Program-made: the position numbers and the translations under genes
From: Nocardioides daedukensis
Lineage (GTDB): Bacteria > Actinomycetota > Actinomycetes > Propionibacteriales > Nocardioidaceae
DNA: 64,000 nt
Direction: 5' to 3'
Assembly: GCF_013408415.1 (NCBI RefSeq)
Contig: NZ_JACCAA010000001.1
Location: 2,728,001-2,792,000, forward strand
The notes under the pieces: model-generated
Seen by the model: the letters and a program-made list of their open reading frames with translations, nothing else
Databases searched by the model: none
Told to the model about the DNA's origin: nothing
Shown: positions 33,433-42,365 of the stretch, in pieces
Layout of the letters: the number at the start of each line of letters is the position of its first letter
Position numbering within the stretch: position 1 is the first letter of the stretch

Positions 33433-33564
33433 TCACCCGAGAACGTCGCTGCAACAAGCACAATCCTGACATCGCAGGTGGCGTCATCGCGGCGACTTCA
33501 CCCGCGATCACCCGCCGGTTCACCCGCTCGTGAGTGCAGTCACACGGGGGTGAATCGTGGGTGA
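33433..33564. promoter_or_regulatory. Cluster of TCACCC/GGGTGA repeats in the GT2-kinase divergent promoter
   Basis: TCACCCG occurs at 33433, 33498, 33508 and 33520, the last three as TCACCCGC with steps of 10 and 12 bp. GGGTGA occurs on the + strand at 33548 and 33559 (11-bp step). Direct repeats about one helical turn apart are the usual target of OmpR-type regulators. The downstream pair GGGTGAATCGTGGGTGAGG closely matches a pair at 37499-37515. Confidence 0.55.
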
Positions 33565-33679
33565 GGCCGGGCGATTCCTCGGGCGCTGCGCCCTGCCACG
33601 GCTAGCGTTTTCTGCATGGCCTGGTCTCGGGGTCGCGGGGGAACCCCGAGAACACGCAGGGCCGGGGACTGGGGGAACG

Positions 33680-34591
33680 ATGATGGACGCAAGTGGGTGG
33701 GGCCTTCTCGTGGTGGCAGGTGCGCTGGTCGCGATCGTGGGGATCGCACGAGCGTCGTACGTCGCGGGGCGTGCAGGCAGCGGTGGGGCGATGGACAAGC
33801 CACGCAGTGGTGTCTGCGTCGTCAGTGATCCCGTCAGGGATTTGGGCATCGAGGACGTGGTGGCCAAGCTGTGCCACGAGCTGCGCACCCCGTTGGGAAG
33901 CGTGCTCGGGAACATCGACCTGGCGCTGACCGGCACGACCATCGATGCTCATGCGCGCACTCGTCTGGTCACCGCGCAGCGCAACGCCCAGCGCCTCAAG
34001 ACGATGCTGGAGCAGAGCGGCGTCACGGCCGGGGCCCCGGCGGAAGACCTCGCGGAGTGCGATCTGTGCGACATCGTCGACGAACGCCTGGCGGCCTTCG
34101 AGGTCGGGTTCAGCGCCCGCTCGTTGGCGCTCAGCGTGGAGGCGTCCGAGATCGAGCTGCTGGTCAACGGCGCCGAGCTGCAGCTGGGCCAGGCGGTCGA
34201 CATCGTGTTGAGCAACGCCCTGAAGTACACCGATGACCATGGCTGGATCGACGTCGGTCTGCACCGGGACGACACGGGATTCGTGGTCCTGACGTGCATC
34301 AACTCGGGCCAGACATTCGAGGACGCAGAGGTGGAGCAGGTCTTCGAGTCGGGTCACCGCACCACGGCGGCGGTGGATTCCGGCATGCCCGGGCAGGGAC
34401 TTGGCCTGGGCATCGCCCGCAAGATCGTCGAGGGGCACGGCGGCACCCTGCAGCTGACCGCGTGGCCGGACCGCGGCGTCACCAGCGTGCAGATGCGACT
34501 GCCGGCACTGGACGTGAGCGACAGGGTGGCTGCGCTGCACGGCACCGACGCCGCAGACTCGGTGGCGGCCGGGGGCCTGGGAGTCTCCTGA
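33680..34591 (+). CDS. Sensor histidine kinase
   Basis: This is a 303-residue kinase. One N-terminal membrane span (about 7-25) leads straight into a HisKA domain with the phospho-acceptor in LCHELRTPLGSVLGNIDLAL (His about 72). An HATPase_c domain follows with the N box VLSNALKYTDDHG, G1 and G2 boxes (GQGLGLGIARKIVEGHGG). There is no extracellular sensor, HAMP or PAS domain, so the signal probably comes from within the membrane or a partner protein. The tail (about 280-303) is Ala-rich. Start ATG at 33680 (ATGATG) has GGGGGA 3 bp upstream. Confidence 0.83.
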   Translation: MMDASGWGLLVVAGALVAIVGIARASYVAGRAGSGGAMDKPRSGVCVVSDPVRDLGIEDVVAKLCHELRTPLGSVLGNIDLALTGTTIDAHARTRLVTAQRNAQRLKTMLEQSGVTAGAPAEDLAECDLCDIVDERLAAFEVGFSARSLALSVEASEIELLVNGAELQLGQAVDIVLSNALKYTDDHGWIDVGLHRDDTGFVVLTCINSGQTFEDAEVEQVFESGHRTTAAVDSGMPGQGLGLGIARKIVEGHGGTLQLTAWPDRGVTSVQMRLPALDVSDRVAALHGTDAADSVAAGGLGVS

Positions 34592-34632
34592 CGAGCGGCG
34601 TGGGCACCAGTCAGGCCTAGCGACGACGGTCG

Positions 34633-37197
34633 TCAGCTGGGCGACCGGCTCTCGACACCAGGGACCAACCGGAGCTCGACGATCCGGTCGATCGCCTCCC
34701 TGCGGTTGGTCACACCCAGCTTGCGATAGATGCTGCGCATCTGCGTCTTGATGGTGTTCTCCGAGACGAAGAGCGCCTTGGCGATCTGGTGCCGGTTGGT
34801 GTGGGTGAGCAGGGCCTCTGCCACCGCCTGCTCGCGCTCGGTGAGCCGCGCCACCCGGGAGGTCACGAAGCGCGGAGAGGGAATGGTCTTGCCGTGGAAG
34901 GCGGTCCAGCTGACCAGGCCGAGCCGGCGGCCCTCCTCGATGAGGCCGTCCAGGTCGTGCGCGGGCAGGTAGAGCAACGGCAGCTGGAGTCCGTGCTGGT
35001 GGTAGGCGTGGTCCAGGTTGCGCAGCAGGACCTCGGCCTGCTCGCGGTCCTGCTCACGCAGGGCCGCAGCGGCGGCGACCGTCTTCAGTGCGGTCAGCGA
35101 GCGCAGGGTGTGCCCCTCGGCCTCGCGGAGCTCGGGAAGCCGCTCGAGGGCTGTCCGGCTGTCACCGGTCAGCACCAGCGCGAGCAGGGTGGCCGGCGCG
35201 ACCTGGCCCGGGAAGGGCGTCGGCAACGCGAACAGCTCGCGCACCAGGGTGTGGTCACCTCCGGACAGCAGGCCGATTGCGAGCACGTTGATCAACACCG
35301 CATCCGCCCAGCTCTGCGCATGCTCCGCTGGCCGGCAGAGGAGCTTCGTCTCCTCGAGGATGCGGGTGGCTTCGGCCCGACCGTTGCCCCCGGCGAGGGC
35401 AGCGTGCATCAGGATCCAGTCGTGGAACGGCCGCAGCTCTCCGGCGAGGGCCGTCGGGATCTCCTTCACGGCGGCGCGCGCGCTGACGAAGTCGAAGGAC
35501 TCGATGTCGAGGGTGACGTGTCCGCTGCTGCGCAGCTCCATCAGGAACGGGGTGTCGTCCTGGTCCAGCTCGGGAGGGCGTGCCGGGTTCCGCTTGGCCA
35601 GTTCGCGTGCCTGGGCAACCCGTCCGCTGATCGCGTCCAGAGCGACCATGCCGACCATCAGGTCGGACCTCGCCTGCGCCCCCGAGGTGACCGACATCGC
35701 CCAGGCGATCGTGGCCTGGACCGCGTCGAAGTCCCCGGCCTGGGCCAGCGTGAAGAGGAGCTGGCGCAACAGCATCAGGGTCAGCACCGAGTTGCCGGAA
35801 CGGGCGTCGTCGGGGGCCGTACGCATCAACGTCACCGCATGGTGGGCGGCACGACCGGCCTCCGGATAACGCTTGAGCAGTCGGAGCGCGATCGTTGCCA
35901 TGGACAGCTCGACGAGCTCTGCTTCCGTCATCCGCTCCGGCAGCTCACGGGTGGCGGGAGCGGCCGCCCGGCTGAGGAACGCGGGCGCGGCCTCGGCCAG
36001 GCTCGGATCACTGATCAGGGCGATGCCCCTGGCGAAGGCGAGCACAGGCTGGGCGACGCTGACCTCCGGCGGGATCGCGGAGAGCACGTCGTGCAGGTCC
36101 TCACCCGTGCACAGACCAGGATCGGTGGCGAGGAGCCAGCCGTACGCCGCAGCGGCCTCGTCGTACAGCTCGAGCTCGAGGGCCAGGGTGAATGCGCTGG
36201 CGGGGTCGTGCGAGCGGAGCCAGGTGACCGTCGGCGCGCCGACCCGCTGGAGGGAGGCCTCGCCCAGCTCGGCGAGTGTGCGCTGGCGGATCGACTGGCG
36301 CAGGGTCTCGACATAGGCGAAGGTCCGGGAGCCGTCGGGAAGCACGTGGCTCTGGCCGAACCCGTGCCACTCCAGGTCGTCGAGGACCTGGCCGACCTCT
36401 TCGACGGTGAGGGCGGTGATCGATTCCGCGAGGGTGGAGTCGAAGAACGGGGGCAGGCAGGTCAGTGCGACGAAGGCCGGGTCGGTGAGCTTCCACAGCT
36501 CGGTCTCCAGGCTGACCGCGACCATCCGATGGCGCACCTCCTTGGTGGTCGCCGCGGGCCAGGGCCGACCTGCCAGGGCGCTCGCTGCCTGCACGGCCAG
36601 CGGATAGCCGCCGGTCTCGGCATGCAGTCGCTCGGCCGCCTCGTCCCCACCGACCGCGAGCCGGGTCTCCTCGAGGGTGTAGGCGAGCTGAGCGGGGGAG
36701 ATCTCGGTGATCACGCCGCTCAGCAGTGCCCGGTCGCTGGTGAACTGGGTGGAGGAGCGGGTGGTGACCGCGATCCGCAGTCGCGGGTGGGAGACGGCGA
36801 GCTCGACCAGTTGCTCGTCGAGCACCTCGTGGTCGGGTCGGGTGGCCTGGTAGCCGTCGATCGCGAGCACGCAGTTGCGGCCTGCGGTCAGCCGTGCGGC
36901 GAGGCTCTGCAGGTCGAGCAGGCCTGCGGCGGCTGCGTTGCTCATCGCGTTGGCGTTGTGCGCGGGCAGGATGCCGGCCTGCTGGGCGGCGGCGATCGCC
37001 TCGATCCAGAACTCGCCCGCCGGGACCGGGTCGGGTCCGAAGGAGACCCAGACGACGTGGTGCGACTCGTCGAGCGAGGCGACCCACTCGCGCAGGAGCC
37101 CTGACTTGCCGAAGCCCGACGGTCCGCGCAGGATGAGCAGCGGTGCGGCCGTGTCGATGGCGCGCAGCAAGCGGTCTCGCCAGCTCACACTCAACAT
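34633..37197 (-). CDS. Large LuxR-family ATP-binding regulator (LAL/MalT-like)
   Basis: This is an 854-residue regulator. The N-terminal STAND-type ATPase has Walker A in LRGPSGFGKSGLLREW (about 25-40), Walker B in CVLAIDGYQ and VAVTTRSS-like sensor strands. A long helical-repeat middle (about 330-780) resembles the TPR superhelix of MalT. The C-terminal LuxR HTH is LTEREQAVAEALLTHTNRHQ...FVSENTIKTQMRSIYRKLGV. MalT-type proteins act when bound to ATP and an inducer. It stands between the kinase and the wzy/wzc genes and likely controls the polysaccharide locus. Confidence 0.87.
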   Translation of the reverse strand: MLSVSWRDRLLRAIDTAAPLLILRGPSGFGKSGLLREWVASLDESHHVVWVSFGPDPVPAGEFWIEAIAAAQQAGILPAHNANAMSNAAAAGLLDLQSLAARLTAGRNCVLAIDGYQATRPDHEVLDEQLVELAVSHPRLRIAVTTRSSTQFTSDRALLSGVITEISPAQLAYTLEETRLAVGGDEAAERLHAETGGYPLAVQAASALAGRPWPAATTKEVRHRMVAVSLETELWKLTDPAFVALTCLPPFFDSTLAESITALTVEEVGQVLDDLEWHGFGQSHVLPDGSRTFAYVETLRQSIRQRTLAELGEASLQRVGAPTVTWLRSHDPASAFTLALELELYDEAAAAYGWLLATDPGLCTGEDLHDVLSAIPPEVSVAQPVLAFARGIALISDPSLAEAAPAFLSRAAAPATRELPERMTEAELVELSMATIALRLLKRYPEAGRAAHHAVTLMRTAPDDARSGNSVLTLMLLRQLLFTLAQAGDFDAVQATIAWAMSVTSGAQARSDLMVGMVALDAISGRVAQARELAKRNPARPPELDQDDTPFLMELRSSGHVTLDIESFDFVSARAAVKEIPTALAGELRPFHDWILMHAALAGGNGRAEATRILEETKLLCRPAEHAQSWADAVLINVLAIGLLSGGDHTLVRELFALPTPFPGQVAPATLLALVLTGDSRTALERLPELREAEGHTLRSLTALKTVAAAAALREQDREQAEVLLRNLDHAYHQHGLQLPLLYLPAHDLDGLIEEGRRLGLVSWTAFHGKTIPSPRFVTSRVARLTEREQAVAEALLTHTNRHQIAKALFVSENTIKTQMRSIYRKLGVTNRREAIDRIVELRLVPGVESRSPS

Positions 37198-37498
37198 GTC
37201 CCCACAGCATCCCCCCGTGCGGCGCCCCCTCCGGCACCGTGCTCGGCCGTCCGCTTGGTCCGGCAGTCACCAGTGTGCCGCGAAGTTGCCGGGCGCCGTT
37301 GGAGAGTGGGCAAATTGGGCGCATCGAGCGGAACCTTGCCCACGGAGAGTCCGCGCGGTGTGCCGGCGGCGGGGCCGGTGGGTGCGCAGCGGGTCACGGG
37401 GTGCTCCGGGGTGTGGGGGAGTGCCCGAGAAGCGAGGATTCGCTTCCACATCATGCCGGATGGCAACAAGCGAGCCGGTGTCCGCGATGGCGGTCGAC
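37198..37498. other. Intergenic region upstream of the LAL regulator
   Basis: This is 300 bp without a gene I can support. Short frames on both strands have no ribosome site or recognisable product. It must hold the promoter of the LAL gene (reading left), but I see no convincing -35/-10 pair. The GGGTGA repeat pair lies at its right border. Confidence 0.5.
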
Positions 37499-37515
37499 GG
37501 GTGATTAGCGGGTGA
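37499..37515. promoter_or_regulatory. GGGTGA direct-repeat pair upstream of the LAL gene
   Basis: GGGTGA at 37499 and at 37510 (11-bp step) gives GGGTGATTAGCGGGTGAAG when extended, differing at four of 19 positions from the pair at 33548. It overlaps the stop codon of the polymerase gene and lies about 300 bp upstream of the LAL start. It could be a binding site for the OmpR-type regulator of this locus. Confidence 0.45.
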
Positions 37516-38935
37516 AGTGCGCCGCGGGGCCGGGTGAGAGCAGGTTCGGCGCCAGCGGTACGTCGTCTGTCCCACGTCGGTCTCGACCTGACGGGTCGAC
37601 GCCGCTGCAGTTGTCGCCCGGCCCCTCCGTCGCATCCGATCCACCGGGCCCGTCCCTCTCGACGGTGCGCGCGGCCGCCGTACTCACCGCGACGGCGAAG
37701 GCCAACGCCAGCGGCGCCCAGATGAACCGGTCCCAGATCACCGAGGTCAGTCCGGCCAGCCCGGCATAGGCGATGACGGGATAGGCGATCCGGTGCAGCG
37801 GGCGCGGCACGGTCAGCAGCACCAGGCACCCGGCCAGGATGATCAGTACGAAGCCGATCGCGCCGACGATCCCCATCGAATAGGCCACCTGCAGCCAGAC
37901 GTTGTGTCCCAGCACGGCCTCCTCGAAGCCGGACCCCAGCAGGGGCCGCTCGAGGAACTCGTTCCAGTAGTGCTCCAGCAGGTCGGCACGCGCGGAGTCC
38001 GAGGCGCCCGCAGAGCCGCCGCCGAGCAGTCGTGCGATCGCCGAGTCACCCGACTTGGACATGAAGTTGTCCGCGACCAGCAGCCCGACGGCACCGCCCA
38101 GCCCGAGCCAGAGCCCGCCGCGGAACGAGCGCTCCACGACCGGCCACATCAACACCACCATCACGGTCACCACCAGCGCGGCACGCGAGCCGCTGAACCA
38201 CACGGTGGCGGCGTTGACAGCGGCGACGCCGAGCCAGAACCAGTGCCACTTCGCGTCGATGCGCGACCAGATGAACGGGATCAGCGCGAGCCCGATCATC
38301 CCGGTGATCCCCAGGACGTTGGGGTGCTCGGTCATCCCGATGAACCGCGCGCCGGGCCGCTCGCCGGTCTTGATCACGCCATAGCCGATCGAGGCAACGA
38401 CCCCGAGCGAATAGGCCATCGCCAGGTGGCCGATCACCTGAATCCGGGGACGCCAGAGCATGAAGACCAGCGGCAGGATGATCACGCCGGCGAGATAGCG
38501 CGCATACATGTTGAACGACGCCAGGATGTCGCCGGCCAGCAGCGAGGCGAGGGTTCCCATCACCAGGGAGATCAGCACGCCGACGACCCAGACCAGCGGC
38601 AGGCGCAGCGACGTACGCCCCAGGATCATGATCGGCAGCAGCAGCCCGAAGCCCATCGCGAAGAGCACGTCGGAGAAGGTCACGAACGAGGCCATCGGCA
38701 GGACGACGCCGCTCCACGGGGCACAGAAGAAGCCGAGCACGACCAGATAGCGGCCGCCGCGTTCGAGCCCGAAATAGGCGACATAGAGCACGAACCCGGC
38801 CGCCGCGACAGCCAGGATCGCCAACGCCAGACCCTCGCGGGCGACGAAGATCAGCGCGGTGGTGAGCAGCCCCATCAGCAGCCACGGAGCGACCGCGGCG
38901 AAGGCCCGGCCGACCCTGAGGTCAGGGATGTTCAC
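37505..38935 (-). CDS. O-antigen ligase/polymerase-like membrane protein (Wzy-like)
   Basis: This 476-residue protein has about twelve membrane spans. The Wzy_C/O-antigen-ligase core is seen as MTEHPNVLGITG, WFSGSRAALVVT and, after a large extracytoplasmic loop, ERPLLGSGFEEAVLGHNVWLQ (the RP-GxG...HN pattern). The C-terminal 60 residues are hydrophilic and disordered. It starts 3 bp after the Wzc-like kinase stop, so the polymerase and its chain-length regulator are made from one transcript. Confidence 0.85.
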   Translation of the reverse strand: MNIPDLRVGRAFAAVAPWLLMGLLTTALIFVAREGLALAILAVAAAGFVLYVAYFGLERGGRYLVVLGFFCAPWSGVVLPMASFVTFSDVLFAMGFGLLLPIMILGRTSLRLPLVWVVGVLISLVMGTLASLLAGDILASFNMYARYLAGVIILPLVFMLWRPRIQVIGHLAMAYSLGVVASIGYGVIKTGERPGARFIGMTEHPNVLGITGMIGLALIPFIWSRIDAKWHWFWLGVAAVNAATVWFSGSRAALVVTVMVVLMWPVVERSFRGGLWLGLGGAVGLLVADNFMSKSGDSAIARLLGGGSAGASDSARADLLEHYWNEFLERPLLGSGFEEAVLGHNVWLQVAYSMGIVGAIGFVLIILAGCLVLLTVPRPLHRIAYPVIAYAGLAGLTSVIWDRFIWAPLALAFAVAVSTAAARTVERDGPGGSDATEGPGDNCSGVDPSGRDRRGTDDVPLAPNLLSPGPAAHFTR

Positions 38936-38938
38936 CGC

Positions 38939-40327
38939 TCAGTCCTTGTCACGGGCCTTCTGCAGCTTTAGGTCGATCAGTTGCTCGTCGTCGTAGTAAT
39001 AATATTGATAGCCGCCGGCGTCCCGCTTGGGCACCATGTTGGTCACGACGCCGAACAGGCGCGCGCCCACGGAGTCGAGCCGGTCGGCGGCCGCGGTGAG
39101 TTCCTCGGTCGTGGTCTTGCCGTGGCGCATCACCAGCAGCGCGCCGTCGGCGCTGTGGGCGAGGATCGCGGCGTCGGCGACCGGCAGCAGCGGCGGAGCG
39201 TCGATGATGACGATGTCGAACATGTCGCGCAGCCCGCGAACCAGGTCGCGGGTGGCGGCCGCCTGCAGCACCTCGGTCGGGTTCGGCGGGATCGGACCAC
39301 CGGCCAGGAACGAGAGCCCGGTGGGCTTGTGGGTCTGGATCGACTCGGCCAGCGTGGACTTCCCGACCAGCACGGTGGTCAGCCCGACCTTGGCTTCGAG
39401 GTCGAGCAGGTCCGCGACGCGCGGGCGGCGCAGGTCTCCGTCGACGAGCAGCACCCGGCGGCCGGCCTGGGCCAGCGCGATCGCCAGGTTGGTCGAGGTG
39501 CTGGTCTTGCCCTCGGCGGGCATCGGCGAGGTGATCACCAGCGACTTCGGCTGGGAGTCCAGGTCGAGATATTGCAGGTTGGTGCGCAGCAGCCGGAACG
39601 CCTCGGAGCGTGGGGAGAAGCCTTGTACGTCGCTGAGCAGCGGCGTCTTGGTGACCGTGCGGTCGAAGGCGACGCTGGCCATGATCGGCGCCCCGGCGAC
39701 CTTCTCGATGTCGGCGGGGTTCTTCAGGGTGTGGTCGAGCAGGTCGCGGATCAAGGCCAGCGCGAGACCCAGGATCAGGCCGATCGCGGCCGCGGCGGCG
39801 AAGTTGATCACGGTCTTCGGGCTGACCGCATCCGCGTTGTAGGAGGCGGAGTTGGTGATCGTCGTCGTCATCTGCGAGCGGTTCTGCCCGCGTGGCGTCT
39901 CGATCTCCTCGATGTATTGCGCGAGAACCTCCGACTCGGCGCGGGCGATCCGCTGTGCCTCGGCCGGGTCTTCGTCGAGGGCCTTGACGGTCAGGATCAC
40001 CGAGGTGGCCTCGGCCTCCGCGGAGACCTTGCCTTCGAGCTGGTCGGGTGAGAGCGGCGGGTCGAGCTTCTGCGAGACCCGGTCGAGCACTTCCTGGTGC
40101 GTGGCCAGGTTGGCATAGGAGCTGATCTTGTAGAGCACGCCCGTCGTCGCCGAGGTGTTCTCGGCAAGCGTCTGGGCGTCGCTCGAGATGAAGATCTCGG
40201 CCTTCGACTCATACTTCGGCGTCATCAGCAGTGTCACTGCGGTCGCCACAGCCATCGCGACGAGGAACATTGCAACGATCGTGATCCTGCGCCTACGCAG
40301 GATCTTGGCCAGTTCTTTGAGTTCCAC
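38939..40327 (-). CDS. Wzc-like chain-length determinant and tyrosine autokinase
   Basis: This 462-residue protein has an N-terminal Wzz domain with two membrane spans (about 15-35 and 185-205), then a BY-kinase domain: Walker A SPMPAEGKTSTSTNLA, Walker A' VLLVDGDLRRPRV, Walker B DIVIIDAPPLLP. The C-terminus has the Tyr cluster GGYQYYYYDDEQL, where autophosphorylation is expected. This is the single-chain form. GTG at 40327 is chosen (AAAGG 6 bp upstream, Wzz domain starts at once); the frame could extend to a TTG at 40378. The phosphatase for it is probably the gene at 42366. Confidence 0.88.
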   Translation of the reverse strand: MELKELAKILRRRRITIVAMFLVAMAVATAVTLLMTPKYESKAEIFISSDAQTLAENTSATTGVLYKISSYANLATHQEVLDRVSQKLDPPLSPDQLEGKVSAEAEATSVILTVKALDEDPAEAQRIARAESEVLAQYIEEIETPRGQNRSQMTTTITNSASYNADAVSPKTVINFAAAAAIGLILGLALALIRDLLDHTLKNPADIEKVAGAPIMASVAFDRTVTKTPLLSDVQGFSPRSEAFRLLRTNLQYLDLDSQPKSLVITSPMPAEGKTSTSTNLAIALAQAGRRVLLVDGDLRRPRVADLLDLEAKVGLTTVLVGKSTLAESIQTHKPTGLSFLAGGPIPPNPTEVLQAAATRDLVRGLRDMFDIVIIDAPPLLPVADAAILAHSADGALLVMRHGKTTTEELTAAADRLDSVGARLFGVVTNMVPKRDAGGYQYYYYDDEQLIDLKLQKARDKD

Positions 40328-40397
40328 GCCATGCCTTTGAACGATGGGGTGCCGGGAAGGCGATTGCCTCCCGCTCAACGAACTCTAGTGGCTGGGG

Positions 40398-40847
40398 TTA
40401 TCCATTCCGGGGGGTTTCACGCGGTGACTCGACCACCAGTGTCACCGGCCCGTCGTTCACCAGGGCCACAGCCATGTCCGCCCCGAAGACGCCTCGCTCC
40501 ACGCGCGAGCCGAGCGCGACCAGCTCGTCACAGAACGCCTGATAGAGCGGTTCGCTCACCGGGCCCGGTGCTGCGGCCGCCCAGGTGGGTCGGCGTCCCT
40601 TGCGCGCATCGCCATACAGCGTGAACTGGCTGATCACCAGGATCGGCGCATCCACGTCGGCTGCTGACTTCTCCTCGCGCAGGATGCGTACGTCGCGCAC
40701 CTTGCGTGCCAGCCACGCCACGTCGGCCGGGCCGTCGTCGTGGGTGACCCCGAGCAGCACCACGAGACCCGGCGCGTCCAGCTCTCCGGTCACCGTGCCG
40801 TCCACGCTGACCGACGCGGACGTGGCGCGCTGGATGACTGCCCTCAT
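40398..40847 (-). CDS. dtd: D-aminoacyl-tRNA deacylase
   Basis: This 149-residue enzyme hydrolyses D-aminoacyl-tRNA (and Gly-tRNA(Ala)), a quality-control step in translation. The N-terminus [17 protein letters not shown], the [15 protein letters not shown] motif and the C-terminal VNDGPVT (Gly-cisPro type active site) are all present, and the length matches the family. The ATG overlaps the stop of the upstream hypothetical gene (ATGA). Confidence 0.93.
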   Translation of the reverse strand: MRAVIQRATSASVSVDGTVTGELDAPGLVVLLGVTHDDGPADVAWLARKVRDVRILREEKSAADVDAPILVISQFTLYGDARKGRRPTWAAAAPGPVSEPLYQAFCDELVALGSRVERGVFGADMAVALVNDGPVTLVVESPRETPRNG

Positions 40848-41377
40848 CGCAGGGAGCCCAACGCGGTGCGCACGACCGGCCTGACACCGGCTGGCACGTT
40901 GGACTTCGGTGGATAGGAGGACAACGGGACGAACCCGAGCTCCTGGACGACCTGGGAGACGTTCGCCAGCAACCCCTCGACCTGCTCGAGGCTCCGGTTG
41001 GTCTGTGCGACCAGGTCGGTCACTACGTCTCGGCGGCGCACGGACGACCCGCCGTGCTCGGCCTGGAGCAACGCCAGATAGCCCTCGACGATCACGGTGA
41101 TCTCATCGTCGTCCCAGGTACGTCGTCTCGCGGGCGGTGGCGGTGTCGTGTCGGTGAGCGACCACTCACCGTCGGCGAGCGCGAGGGTCCCCGCGGAGAT
41201 CATCGCCGCGGCGGCGGTCTGCAGGTCGAGCTGCCAGGTGTAGAGCAGGTCTCCGCTGGCGCGGATCTCCTGCTCGTGCTGTGCCCAGATCGACTTTGCG
41301 ACGGCGAGGGGTGAGGCGCTCGGCCCGATGACCCCCAGGGCTTCGGCAATCCAGGTTGTCATCTGTCGGTGCGGCAC
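40844..41377 (-). CDS. Hypothetical protein, co-transcribed with dtd
   Basis: This is a 177-residue soluble protein, not recognised. The N-terminal half is helical ([38 protein letters not shown] is its opening region, shown here only in part by position), the middle has a Pro-rich break (about 78-88), and the C-terminal half again is helical with [20 protein letters not shown]. It overlaps dtd by 4 bp. An internal ATG at 41362 is an alternative start. Confidence 0.65.
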   Translation of the reverse strand: MPHRQMTTWIAEALGVIGPSASPLAVAKSIWAQHEQEIRASGDLLYTWQLDLQTAAAAMISAGTLALADGEWSLTDTTPPPPARRRTWDDDEITVIVEGYLALLQAEHGGSSVRRRDVVTDLVAQTNRSLEQVEGLLANVSQVVQELGFVPLSSYPPKSNVPAGVRPVVRTALGSLR

Positions 41378-41457
41378 CCGACCACCCTGTCATCTGCGTC
41401 AGGTCGGCGACGGCAGAGCCCCGCAGAGTGTGAATTCACGACGGGTCGGCGAACAAG

Positions 41458-42309
41458 TCAGTTGGCGACGGCTCGGCGGATGCCGAGGAAGGAACGGGCC
41501 TCGTCGGGCGTCATCAACGACCGCTGGGCAAGCGTCCCCATCTCTGCCGCGCGCGAGACGAGCTGGGCATTCGAGGACACCGGAACGCCTCGCGACAGGG
41601 TCAGCACGTCCTCCATCCCGACTCGCAGGTGCCCACCCTTGGACAGTGCGGCCAGCCCGACGGCAAGTGTCGAGCGGCCGATCCCGGTCGCGCCCCACGA
41701 GGTGACTTCGGGCGGCAGCGCGGCGACGGCGGCGACCAGGGCGTCGGCAGTCCCCGGCATCCCGCCGGGCACCCCCATCACCAGGTCGACGTGCACGCGT
41801 CCGCCGAACGGCAGGCCGTGACGCGAGAGCAAGCGCGACAGTGAAGCGACGTGGCCGAGGTCGAACAGCTCGAACTCGGGCACCACCTCCCGCTCCTGGG
41901 AGAGCTGATAGAGGTCGCACACGAACGGCCACGGGTTCAGGAACACGTCGTCGCCGAAGTTCGTGGTGCCCATCGTCAGCGAGCACGAGTCCGGCTCCGC
42001 GTCCAGCACCTTCAGCCGCTCCGAGAGCGGGTCGTGCACCGAGCCGCCCGTCGAGAGCTGGACGACAAGTGAGGTCGAGGCGCGCAGTGCGGCGACGGTC
42101 TCCTTCAACTGGCCCAGATCCAGCGTCGGCGCGTGCGAGTGGTCGCGCACGTGCACGTGGATCATCGCCGCGCCGGCGGCTTCACATTCGACGGCCGTGG
42201 CCACGAGCTCCTCGAGGGTGGTGGGGAGCTGCGGGCAGTCGGCCTTGCTGGTCTCTGCTCCGGTGGGAGCCACGGTGATGAGCAACGGTTCGGACATGGC
42301 GTCACTCAA
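41458..42309 (-). CDS. BKACE family beta-keto acid cleavage enzyme
   Basis: This 283-residue TIM-barrel enzyme of the DUF849/BKACE (3-keto-5-aminohexanoate cleavage, Kce-like) family converts a beta-keto acid plus acetyl-CoA into acetoacetate and a new CoA ester, using Zn. Visible are the Zn-ligand segment AGAAMIHVHVRD (HxH), LVVQLSTGG, LVMGVPGGMPG and HLRVGMEDVL. The substrate differs widely in the family and no partner genes lie nearby. It is divergent from the tyrosine phosphatase gene across 56 bp. ATG at 42297 is an alternative start. Confidence 0.87.
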   Translation of the reverse strand: MSDAMSEPLLITVAPTGAETSKADCPQLPTTLEELVATAVECEAAGAAMIHVHVRDHSHAPTLDLGQLKETVAALRASTSLVVQLSTGGSVHDPLSERLKVLDAEPDSCSLTMGTTNFGDDVFLNPWPFVCDLYQLSQEREVVPEFELFDLGHVASLSRLLSRHGLPFGGRVHVDLVMGVPGGMPGTADALVAAVAALPPEVTSWGATGIGRSTLAVGLAALSKGGHLRVGMEDVLTLSRGVPVSSNAQLVSRAAEMGTLAQRSLMTPDEARSFLGIRRAVAN

Positions 42310-42365
42310 CCAGATCGCCGGGGCACGTGGGTGGAGCCCACCACCGGCTCATTAGGGTTGGCCGG

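Noticed and set aside
34789..37104. 771-codon plus-strand ORF over the LAL regulator gene
   Set aside because: Its Gly/Arg/Gln/Val-rich composition is that of a shadow; the minus strand encodes a complete ATPase and LuxR domain.
41425..41450. A seventh copy of the 27.1-kb repeat (GACGGGTCGGCGA near 41438)
   Set aside because: Only about 10 bases (GGGTCGGCGA) match and the GTCAACAA half is missing.
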